7,267 bases of DNA from an uncultured Lachnospiraceae bacterium (GCA_902766655.1 CACXEL010000043.1:1-7267), one strand, 5' to 3'; positions 1 to 5,785 are shown, counted from the first letter of the stretch. Notes: generated by a model from the sequence alone, not told the origin. Made by a program: numbers and translations.

Positions 1-1572
1 GTCAAAGATCAGGAGGGCAGGGTCCTTGAGCAGGACCCGCGCGATGGATATCCGCTGCTTCTCCCCGCCCGAGAGCTTGAGGCCGCGGTTGCCCACCATG
101 GTGTCGAGGCCCTTGTCCTGACTTTCCACAAAATCGTAGATATTAGCCTTTTTGCAGGCCTCGATCATCTCCTCCTCCGTGGCATCCGGGCGCGCGTAGA
201 GGAGGTTCTCGCGGATGGTCCCGTTGAAAAGGTAGGTCTCCTGGCTGACGATGCCCACCTGCTGCCTGAGCCAGGTGAGGGAGAGCTTCCGCACGTCCAC
301 ATGCTCAAATGTGACCGAGCCGCCGCCCACGTCGTAGAGGCGTGGGATCAGGTTGATCAGCGTGCTCTTGCCGGACCCCGAGGGACCGACGATGGCGATG
401 CTGCGCCCGGCGGCAAGCTCAAAGCTCACGTCCTTCAGGATCTGCCGCTCGCCGTCGTAGGAGAAGTCCACATGGTCGAAGGTCACGCAGCCCGTAGACT
501 CGCCGGGCACCACCGGATCCACCGGCTCCTCGATCTCCACCGGCATGTCGAAATACTCGAAAATTCTGGTGAACATGGCCATGGACCGGATCCACTCCAC
601 CTGGAAGTTGAGGAGCTGGTTCACAGGCATGTACATTTTCCCCAGGAGGGCCACCAGGACCGTGATATCGCCGACGGTCAGGTCAGCCCCGTAGCTGATC
701 ATAAGCACGCCGCCGACCAGGTAGAGGAGCATGGGCCCGATGCTGGACACCGTGGAAATGACGACAAAGAACCAGCGCCCCGCCATGCTCTCCTTGATAT
801 TGAGTTCGATCATGCGCCTGTTGGCCTTTTCATAACGGCCGTACTCATAGGCCTCCTTGCCGAAGAGCTTGACCAGGAGCTGACCGCTCACCGAGAGGGT
901 CTCGTTCAGGATCCCGTTGATCTCGTCGGAACAGGCCTGGGCCTCCCGGGTCAGGGTCCAGCGGGTCTTGCCGGCCTTCCGGGTCGGGATCGTGAAGAGG
1001 GGTATGATGATCACGCCGATGGTGGCCAGGATCCAGTTGCGGCGGTACATGGCCACCACGGCCACGACCAGGGTGATCACATTGGAAAGAATGCTGGTCA
1101 TGGTGTTGGTGATGACGCTTCGGACCCCGTCAATGTCGCTGGTCATTCGGGTGATAATGTCGCCCTGGCTGCTGGTGGTGAAAAAGCGCTGGGACATTTT
1201 CTGGAGATGGGCGTACATGGCGTTCCGCATATCGAAGGTGATATGCTGGGCGATCCAGGTATTGAGGTAGCTTTCCAGAACGCCGATGAGCTTGGAGCCC
1301 AGCGTGACGGCCAGGGAGAGGACAATGAGGTAGACCAGACGAGGAAGGTCCCGGGCAATGAGACCTTCGTCGACGATCCGTCCGGTCAGGATGGACGGGT
1401 AGAGGGCCAGCACCGAGGAAATGAAGATGGCCGCCAGCACCAGAGCCATCTGCTTCACATAGGGTCTCAGATAAGAAAAAATGCGGATAAGCAGCGCCTT
1501 CGTCACCCTGGGCCGGTTCTTCTGCTCCTCCTCCGTCAGATAGGCGCCCATGCGCCCGCCGTGTCCTGCCAT
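1..1572 (-). CDS. ABC exporter half-transporter (fused membrane and ATPase domains), C-terminus cut by window edge
   Basis: This is a type IV ABC exporter of the MdlB/LmrA/MsbA-like group, which moves lipids, drugs or peptides across the cytoplasmic membrane as a dimer; the substrate cannot be told. There are 524 codons visible, starting at the ATG at 1572, with AGGAGG at 1581-1586 eight bases upstream. The membrane domain covers about residues 20-340. The ATPase domain then shows Walker A GPSGSGKST (residues 396-404), the Q-loop glutamine in IVSQE (444), the ABC signature LSGGE (500-504) and the start of Walker B, LLIFD (520-524). The window ends exactly at the Walker B aspartate, so the catalytic glutamate, D-loop and H-loop lie outside; roughly 60-80 residues are missing by family length. 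It lies 27 bp after pyrC on the same strand and is probably co-transcribed with it. Exporters of this kind often work as heterodimers, so a partner gene could lie to the left. Confidence 0.95.
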   Translation of the reverse strand, partial: MAGHGGRMGAYLTEEEQKNRPRVTKALLIRIFSYLRPYVKQMALVLAAIFISSVLALYPSILTGRIVDEGLIARDLPRLVYLIVLSLAVTLGSKLIGVLESYLNTWIAQHITFDMRNAMYAHLQKMSQRFFTTSSQGDIITRMTSDIDGVRSVITNTMTSILSNVITLVVAVVAMYRRNWILATIGVIIIPLFTIPTRKAGKTRWTLTREAQACSDEINGILNETLSVSGQLLVKLFGKEAYEYGRYEKANRRMIELNIKESMAGRWFFVVISTVSSIGPMLLYLVGGVLMISYGADLTVGDITVLVALLGKMYMPVNQLLNFQVEWIRSMAMFTRIFEYFDMPVEIEEPVDPVVPGESTGCVTFDHVDFSYDGERQILKDVSFELAAGRSIAIVGPSGSGKSTLINLIPRLYDVGGGSVTFEHVDVRKLSLTWLRQQVGIVSQETYLFNGTIRENLLYARPDATEEEMIEACKKANIYDFVESQDKGLDTMVGNRGLKLSGGEKQRISIARVLLKDPALLIFD

Positions 1573-1599
1573 AAGGCTCACCTCCTGAAACTTCCGGCT

Positions 1600-2865
1600 T
1601 TAAGCCTCATACACTACATTTCCGCCACAGACAGTCCAGCGCACGCGCCCCATGAGCCTGCGGCCCGTGAATGGTGTGTTCTCCGCCTTCGAGGCATACT
1701 TTCCCGCCACAAAGGTCTCCTCGGGACTAAAAATGACAACATCCGCCGGTCCCCCCTCCGCCAGATATCCGGCGTCCAGGTGGTAGAGCTTCGCGGGATT
1801 GGCAGTCATGAGCCGCAGCAGATCCATGAGGGCCAGATGACCGGGAGCGACCAGTTCAGTGACACCCAGGGGCAGGGAGGTCTCGAGACCGATGATTCCG
1901 CTGGGGGCAGCCGTGATGCCCCGGGACTTTTCCTCCTTCGTATGTGGCGCGTGGTCCGTGGCGATGATGTCGATTGTGCCGTCCCGGAGGCCCTCGATGA
2001 TGGCCAGGCGGTCGCGCTCCTCCCGGAGGGGCGGGTTCATTTTCGCGTACGTGCCGTACTCTATGGCGGCCTCCTCCGTCAGGCTGAAGTGGTGGGGCGT
2101 GGCTTCCGCGTGAATGTTGACGCCTGCCGCCCTGGCCCTGCGGACGATCGCCACGGATTCGGCGGCGCTGATATGCTGGATCTCGACGCAGGCGCCGGTC
2201 TCGGCGGCCAGTTCGGCGTCCCTCTCCACCATGCTGATCTCAGCCTGCCGGTCCGAACCCTCTATGCCGAAGAAGGCGCTGGCCTTACCCCGGTTGATGC
2301 CATTGTTTTTAATAAAGGCCGGGTCCTCCTCGTGGAAGCTGATGGGCAGGTCAAGGGCCGCTGCCTGAAGCATGGCCTGCCGGCAGAGCTCCTTGTCCAG
2401 GATGGGCACACCGTCGTCGGTGAAACCCGCCGCCCCGGCCGCGGCCAGGGTCTTCATGTCCGTCAGCACCTTTCCCTGCATGCCCACGGTCACGTTTGCA
2501 CAGGAGAGGACGTGGATTCCGGTCTTTCTTCCCTTCTCCAGAACGTAAGTAAGGGTCTCAGCGTTGTCGATCTTAGGGGATGTGTTGGCCATCATGATGA
2601 CCGTAGTGAAGCCGCCCGCCGCGGCCGCCGCCGCGCCGGTCAGGATATCCTCCTTGGCCGGAAAGCCGGGATCGCGGAAATGCACGTGGACGTCCACGAG
2701 CCCCGGCGCCGCCACGCAGCCCGCCGCGTCGATCACCCTGTCCTCCGGTCCCGCCGCAAGACCTGGCGCGATCCGCAGTATTCTCCCGCCATCCATCATG
2801 ATATCTGCCTGGCCGTCAAAGCCGCCAGCCGGGTCCATGACCCGGGCGTTCTTAATCAAAAGCAT
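1600..2865 (-). CDS. pyrC: Dihydroorotase, class I (zinc amidohydrolase), pyrimidine biosynthesis
   Basis: This cytoplasmic enzyme cyclises N-carbamoyl-L-aspartate to L-dihydroorotate, the third step of de novo pyrimidine synthesis. The 421-residue product has the usual length for class I bacterial dihydroorotases. The metal ligands are all visible: DVHVHFRDPG gives His60 and His62, TDDG gives the bridging Asp151, SFHEED gives His178, IQHIS gives His231, and IATDHAPH gives the catalytic Asp304. An aspartate in place of a carboxylated lysine as bridging ligand is typical of the Aquifex/Bacillus class. A start 54 bases further upstream would use TTG. The ATG at 2865 is preferred because it begins the conserved MLLIKNARV strand and has AGGAG at 2871-2875, five bases upstream. 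The gene is first in a unit with the ABC exporter gene. No PyrR attenuator or other pyrimidine-responsive leader structure was recognised. Confidence 0.96.
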   Translation of the reverse strand: MLLIKNARVMDPAGGFDGQADIMMDGGRILRIAPGLAAGPEDRVIDAAGCVAAPGLVDVHVHFRDPGFPAKEDILTGAAAAAAGGFTTVIMMANTSPKIDNAETLTYVLEKGRKTGIHVLSCANVTVGMQGKVLTDMKTLAAAGAAGFTDDGVPILDKELCRQAMLQAAALDLPISFHEEDPAFIKNNGINRGKASAFFGIEGSDRQAEISMVERDAELAAETGACVEIQHISAAESVAIVRRARAAGVNIHAEATPHHFSLTEEAAIEYGTYAKMNPPLREERDRLAIIEGLRDGTIDIIATDHAPHTKEEKSRGITAAPSGIIGLETSLPLGVTELVAPGHLALMDLLRLMTANPAKLYHLDAGYLAEGGPADVVIFSPEETFVAGKYASKAENTPFTGRRLMGRVRWTVCGGNVVYEA

Positions 2866-2907
2866 GCCGTCTCCTCTTCTTTGCTGAAAATATCGGTAGC
2901 TGCTATT

Positions 2908-2937
2908 ATCATATCGCAATTGCTTTCGCTGTGTCTA
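2908..2937 (-). promoter_or_regulatory. Putative sigma-A promoter for pyrC
   Basis: On the minus strand TAGACA (2932-2937) and TATGAT (2908-2913) are separated by 18 bp; each box matches the consensus at five of six positions. Transcription would start near 2901, giving a leader of about 36 nt before the pyrC ATG. That is too short for an attenuator. Confidence 0.5.
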
Positions 2938-3078
2938 CAGGGCATTTTGGAACACTGCCCGGCGCAGTCATGCAAAACGGCCGGATCAGTCAGAGCGCAG
3001 CAATTGTGGCAAGTGACGGGAATGTTTGTATTTTTCATGTCATGTCACGCCTGAAAGACCTCAGCTCCGGTGCTGTTT

Positions 3079-3092
3079 TCAGAATATTCTGA
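3079..3092. promoter_or_regulatory. 14-bp perfect palindrome, possible operator
   Basis: TCAGAATATTCTGA is a perfect dyad centred about 78 bp upstream of the predicted start of the array transcript, in an A/T-rich stretch. The half-site TTTCAGAA (3077-3084) recurs at 3116-3123, next to the -35 box. The arrangement would suit a dimeric regulator or an UP-element-rich promoter. The regulator is unknown. Confidence 0.35.
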
Positions 3093-3128
3093 TATATTTG
3101 TTAATGTATTTTTTATTTCAGAAATCTC

Positions 3129-3157
3129 TTGACAAAACGGGCAACATACATTACAAT
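3129..3157 (+). promoter_or_regulatory. Strong sigma-A promoter driving the Met-Tyr minigene array
   Basis: TTGACA (3129-3134) is a perfect -35 box. TACAAT (3152-3157) is a -10 box with five of six matches. The spacer is the optimal 17 bp, and the 40 bp upstream are A/T-rich like an UP element. The start site should be near 3164. No ordinary reading frame follows, so this promoter appears dedicated to the repeat array. Confidence 0.8.
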
Positions 3158-3228
3158 AAGACCATCAAAACAAACAACCAATACCTAACAAAAGACAAAC
3201 CCCCACTTAATAAGCAAATCACCGACCC

Positions 3229-3772
3229 AGGAGGACACTCCGATGTACTAAGAAACCAACCGCCAAAAGACCTGTTTCATTCGCAGGCAACATTTCTCAC
3301 TACTGTTTTGGAGGATAAACCAATGTACTGAGTGGTTGGCAACCTGAAGATCCTGCATCAATCGGAGGACGGACCAATGTACTGAGTGGTTAGCAGCACA
3401 AAGACCTGCCACCTGGAGGACGGACCGATGTACTGATTATCCGGCAACCCATCAACCCCAGCACATCCGGAGGACGGACCGATGTACTAAGCAGTCAGCA
3501 ACTTGAAGACCCCTCACAATCCGGAGGACAGACCAATGTACTGAGTACTTAGCAACTGACGACCTGATATGACCCGGAGGACAGACCAATGTACTGAAAG
3601 GCCAGCAGCCAAAAGACCTCTTCAAAGATCCGGAGGACGGACCGATGTACTAAGAACTCCACCCCCAATTGATTGAAAGGCATTCAGAGAAAAGCCTCTA
3701 TACCGGTTAAAGGGCAAACTTCTCATCCCCCCGAAAGCCAGACAATCACCTAAGGAAAGACCGATGTACTGA
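3229..3772 (+). repeat. Tandem array of nine Shine-Dalgarno/ATG-TAC-stop minigenes
   Basis: Each unit consists of GGAGG, an 8-nt spacer (consensus ACRGACCR) and the frame ATG-TAC-TRA, which encodes Met-Tyr only. The ATGs are at 3243, 3323, 3377, 3428, 3482, 3536, 3589, 3645 and 3764, giving spacings of 80, 54, 51, 54, 54, 53, 56 and 119. The stops in order are TAA, TGA, TGA, TGA, TAA, TGA, TGA, TAA, TGA. Units 1-8 have GGAGG exactly 8 nt from ATG; unit 9 is degenerate, with AAGGA and a 7-nt gap. Units 1 and 2 have divergent spacers (ACACTCCG, ATAAACCA). The linkers vary more than the cores but share a weak box AGCARC followed by AAGACC. All nine frames use TAC, never TAT. The regular spacing and ribosome-binding geometry suggest real initiation sites. 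Expression and translation are inferred. Confidence 0.85.
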
Positions 3773-3793
3773 GTGGTCAAAAGCCAGCATTTT

Positions 3794-3858
3794 CCGAAAC
3801 AAAAGTCCGATATAGATCAGGACCGAAACAAAATCAGGAACTGGCACAGAAACAAAAG
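3794..3858 (+). repeat. Three short A-rich direct repeats in the array tail
   Basis: CCGAAACAAAA occurs at 3794-3804 and 3823-3833, and the variant CAGAAACAAAA at 3847-3857, at intervals of 29 and 24 nt. Between the first two lies a small hairpin (GTCCGAT 3805-3811 with ATC 3816-3818 and GGAC 3820-3823). The copies lie downstream of the last minigene inside the same predicted transcript. Their function is unknown. Confidence 0.55.
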
Positions 3859-3915
3859 AGCGAAGACCCCGAACATTGGCAGTCTACAACTAAATAAAGT
3901 AAAGGAGGTTATACA

Positions 3916-3939
3916 GTGAAACTTCTAAATATTCATTAA
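3916..3939 (+). CDS. Seven-codon leader-like peptide MKLLNIH with very strong ribosome binding site
   Basis: The frame runs GTG AAA CTT CTA AAT ATT CAT TAA. It follows AAAGGAGG (3901-3908) with a 7-nt spacer, the best Shine-Dalgarno in the transcript. The stop codon abuts the 5' arm of a perfect 14-bp hairpin, so a ribosome terminating here would cover that arm. This arrangement resembles a leader peptide, but no downstream gene in the same transcript is evident before the terminator. It could also be the remnant start of a lost gene. Confidence 0.4.
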   Translation: MKLLNIH

Positions 3940-3985
3940 AAGGGCTATCTGATCGAGCGGGACCAAAATTCATCAGATAGCCCTT
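3940..3985 (+). repeat. Perfect 14-bp inverted repeat (RNA hairpin) after the 7-codon frame
   Basis: AAGGGCTATCTGAT (3940-3953) pairs perfectly with ATCAGATAGCCCTT (3972-3985) around an 18-nt loop. No T-tract follows, so it is not itself an intrinsic terminator. It lies 13 nt before the terminator stem. Confidence 0.75.
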
Positions 3986-3998
3986 AACCATGTTGTTC

Positions 3999-4028
3999 GG
4001 CAGGCGTGCGAAGGCCTGTCTTTTTTTT
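3999..4028 (+). terminator. Intrinsic terminator of the minigene array transcript
   Basis: GGCAGGC (3999-4005) pairs with GCCTGTC (4014-4020), including one G-U pair, around an 8-nt loop. Eight T residues follow at 4021-4028. It works on the plus strand only, because no T-tract lies on the other side. Confidence 0.85.
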
Positions 4029-4046
4029 GTGCCCGGAACCAGGCCT

Positions 4047-4126
4047 GGACTTACCTTCTCTTTCGGAAGCTTTTCACTCAGCAGCTCTTTGATCTCAATC
4101 AAGAGACGGAGTGAAAGGCGAAGTCC
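4047..4126. repeat. Nested imperfect inverted repeats between the array terminator and the lipoprotein promoter
   Basis: Three nested pairs of arms are visible. GGACTT (4047-4052) pairs with AAGTCC (4121-4126). TTTCACTC (4072-4079) pairs with GAGTGAAA (4109-4116). CTCTTTGAT (4085-4093) pairs with ATCAAGAG (4098-4105) with one bulged T. CTTACC (4050-4055) and GGTAAG (4133-4138) offer an alternative outer pairing. There is no T-tract and no recognisable gene in 4029-4149. It could be a decayed small palindromic element or a structured RNA; nothing shows which. Confidence 0.5.
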
Positions 4127-4149
4127 GGAGATGGTAAGGCTCCCTCGGA

Positions 4150-4177
4150 TTGACTTTGCCTGAAAAACAGGTACAAT
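4150..4177 (+). promoter_or_regulatory. Putative sigma-A promoter for the substrate-binding lipoprotein gene
   Basis: TTGACT (4150-4155) and TACAAT (4172-4177) are separated by 16 bp, and a TATATA run follows the -10 box. The predicted start near 4184 gives a 5' leader of about 120 nt. That leader contains a repeated CCGGAC and no recognisable riboswitch. Confidence 0.5.
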
Positions 4178-4302
4178 ATATATATATATCTGTTCAGCCG
4201 CCGGACAAAAGGTGCCGGACAGTGCCTGTACTTCACAGCAGGGTGCCCCGAGGTTTTATGAGAGCCCTGTCTTTCAACCAACAAAATGATAAAGGATATG
4301 CG

Positions 4303-5568
4303 ATGAGAAAAATAAAGACTCTTCTGGCCCTTGGACTGGCCGCCGTGCTCTTTGCCGGCTGTACCGCCACGGACACGCCCTTCGGCCCATTGCTGAATGA
4401 GGAGGAGGATGATGCGGCCGCCATGAGCGAGGCCGCCGAGCTGACCTTCTGGGCGGATGCCTCCGACCAGGGCACCTTCGAGACCGCTCTGAACGCCTTC
4501 AACGCCACCCAGGACCTGGTGAACGTGACCTGCACCTTCTACAAGCGGGCTGAGCTGAGTTCAGCCCTCAGGGAAGCAGCTGACAAAGGCGAGCTGCCCT
4601 CCATGTGGACCACCTCCCCCGGGCCGGACAGCCGATCCTATGTCGAGACCGGCCTTACTTACGATCTGACCCAGTTCGCCATGGAGAGGAAGTGGGATTC
4701 CGTTTTCCGCCCTTCCGCCCTGAAAATGGTCTCCATGAACGACAGTATAGCCGGCTATCCCACCAGCCTGAGCGCATTCGGCATCTATTACAACAAGAGT
4801 CTCTTCGCCGAGGCCGGCCTCAAGGTCCCCGAGACCTTCGAGGAGCTGGAAAATGTCTGCGCGGTCCTGAAGACTGCCGGAATCGTTCCCTTCGCCCTCG
4901 CGGGAAAGAGCAGCAACCAGGTATCCTACTTTCTGGAGTGCCTGATCGAGTACTTCGCGGGCAGCGCTTCCCATGACCGGATGCTGGCCTTGAAGAGCAC
5001 CTGGAACAACGACGCCGTGTCCCAGGCCGCTGCCCTCTACCAGGAGTACGCGGAGCTGGGCTTCTTCGAAACCGGCTTCAATGACAACAAGCTCAAAAAA
5101 GTCTACGAGCTGCTCCGCACCCGCAAGGCCGCCATGACCATCTTCGACCAGGGCGGCGACTATCTACTCACCGAGCATGGGGTCAATCCGGACGAGTTCG
5201 GCTGGTTCCCCTTCCCCTCCGTCGAGGGCCGGGTGGCCGCGACCGGCGACATGGTCCAGCTCTCCTCCACCCTCACGGAAAATGAAGTCAGCGCCGCCGT
5301 CACCTTCCTGGACTACTACATGAACACCCTGGTCTCTTACGACAACAGCTACTTCACAGATCCGATCAAGGGCCACAGCATCCAGGGCAACCAGCCCAAC
5401 ACGGCCGCCATCCTGGCCGCTGCCGACGAACGGGGCATCTACACCATCTTTGCCACCTCTCTCCCGGCCGACAACAGGACAATTTACAAGGATGTCATCC
5501 GGGCTCTCACGGAGGATAACATGCAGCCCAGCACGGCAGCCGCCAAGCTTGCGGAGGCTTTCCGTTAA
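4303..5568 (+). CDS. Extracellular solute-binding lipoprotein, family 1 (sugar-type ABC importer receptor)
   Basis: This is a membrane-anchored receptor that would capture a carbohydrate or similar small solute and pass it to an ABC importer. It has 421 residues, normal for family 1 binding proteins. The N-terminus MRKIK, a hydrophobic core and LFAGC give a lipoprotein signal peptide with the lipidated cysteine at residue 20; Phe at -3 is slightly unusual. An acidic linker follows (EEEDD, about 31-35), then the mature domain starting ELTFWAD. GIYYNK at residues 160-165 is the typical family 1 signature, followed by the PETFEEL helix. The frame is open upstream to a TTG at 4150, but that start would bury the signal peptide and overlap the promoter. 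The ATG at 4303 has AAAGGA at 4291-4296. No permease genes are nearby, so the receptor is an orphan here and its ligand is unknown. A remnant Nif3-like gene follows 14 bp downstream. Confidence 0.93.
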   Translation: MRKIKTLLALGLAAVLFAGCTATDTPFGPLLNEEEDDAAAMSEAAELTFWADASDQGTFETALNAFNATQDLVNVTCTFYKRAELSSALREAADKGELPSMWTTSPGPDSRSYVETGLTYDLTQFAMERKWDSVFRPSALKMVSMNDSIAGYPTSLSAFGIYYNKSLFAEAGLKVPETFEELENVCAVLKTAGIVPFALAGKSSNQVSYFLECLIEYFAGSASHDRMLALKSTWNNDAVSQAAALYQEYAELGFFETGFNDNKLKKVYELLRTRKAAMTIFDQGGDYLLTEHGVNPDEFGWFPFPSVEGRVAATGDMVQLSSTLTENEVSAAVTFLDYYMNTLVSYDNSYFTDPIKGHSIQGNQPNTAAILAAADERGIYTIFATSLPADNRTIYKDVIRALTEDNMQPSTAAAKLAEAFR

Positions 5569-5582
5569 CATGAGGAAGGAAA

Positions 5583-5785
5583 ATGAAAATCTCGGAGATT
5601 ATGGCACGAGTCGCAGACTACCATCCTGATCTTGGTCCCGGCTATGACGGATGTGATGGGATCAAATTAACCGGGAAGCACTTGGGGCCAGGTACGCAGT
5701 AGACTGGCTCTCCGATCTGACGGAGAACAAGGTGCCCATTCAATATGTCCCCATGAAGGATCTTTGGAATTACCAGCTCAGATAA
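5583..5785 (+). pseudogene. Remnant of a Nif3-like dinuclear metal-centre protein with the middle deleted
   Basis: From the ATG at 5583, behind a good GAGGAAGGA ribosome site, a 39-codon frame reads MKISEIMARVADYHPDL and then YDGCDGIKLT before stopping at 5702. This matches the start of the Nif3-like family, whose N-terminus carries a YHPDL...GCDG motif. From about 5668 a different frame reads EALGARYAVDWLSDL, then VPIQYVPMKDLW, and stops at 5785. That resembles the family's C-terminus. Intact members are about 250-280 residues, so some 200 internal residues, including the metal-binding centre, are lost, and the two ends are joined out of frame near 5668-5675. Intact relatives are hexameric proteins of uncertain biochemical function. 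The short remnant is probably still co-transcribed with the lipoprotein gene but should be inactive. The family assignment comes from recalled sequence patterns, not a search. Confidence 0.7.

Larger units (their letters stand above)
3164..4028 (+). ncRNA. Putative ~865-nt RNA carrying tandem Met-Tyr minigenes
   Basis: The boundaries are inferred from the promoter at 3129-3157 and the intrinsic terminator ending at 4028. The leader (3161-3228) is extremely A/C-rich: only 3 G and 7 T in 68 bases, so it should be unstructured and open to ribosomes. Next come nine minigene units (3229-3772), a tail with three copies of a GAAACAAAA element (3794-3858), a 7-codon GTG frame (3916-3939), a 14-bp hairpin (3940-3985) and the terminator. 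No protein-coding frame of normal size fits this transcript on its strand. It does not resemble any RNA family I recognise. It could act as a ribosome or tRNA sink, a source of formyl dipeptide, a protein- or sRNA-titrating sponge, or a translation sensor; the sequence alone does not decide. Confidence 0.6.

Noticed and set aside
2866..2919. Upstream TTG start for pyrC
   Set aside because: The extra 18 residues are not family-like, and the ATG at 2865 has AGGAG at the right distance and begins the conserved N-terminal strand.
301..3054. 917-codon plus-strand open frame
   Set aside because: It is exactly antisense, codon on codon, to the ABC exporter and pyrC, both of which have full family motifs. 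Rare use of TTA, CTA and TCA in these G+C-rich genes leaves the opposite strand open. Its product is a compositionally odd chain without recognisable domains.
3026..3331. 101-codon plus-strand frame ending in the second minigene
   Set aside because: It starts with TTG, spans the strong promoter and the first minigene, and has no domain-like composition. Its end coincides with a minigene stop only by frame chance.
3229..3772. CRISPR array
   Set aside because: The ~54-nt period with a ~22-nt core resembles CRISPR spacing. However, the core varies at several positions, the linkers share residual homology, their lengths vary (first interval 80, last 119), no cas genes are present, and each core is a perfect ribosome site plus start and stop.
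3890..4102. 70-codon minus-strand frame across the terminator
   Set aside because: It needs a TTG start without a Shine-Dalgarno, and it runs antisense through the terminator and the hairpin; no family was recognised.
4150..4302. Upstream extension of the lipoprotein gene to a TTG start
   Set aside because: It would begin inside the -35 box and place 51 residues ahead of a normal lipoprotein signal peptide; the ATG at 4303 has its own ribosome site.
4298..4306. Three-codon frame ATG-CGA-TGA overlapping the lipoprotein start
   Set aside because: It resembles the minigenes in size, but it is an isolated overlap with the real start codon, encodes Met-Arg, and lacks the array core.
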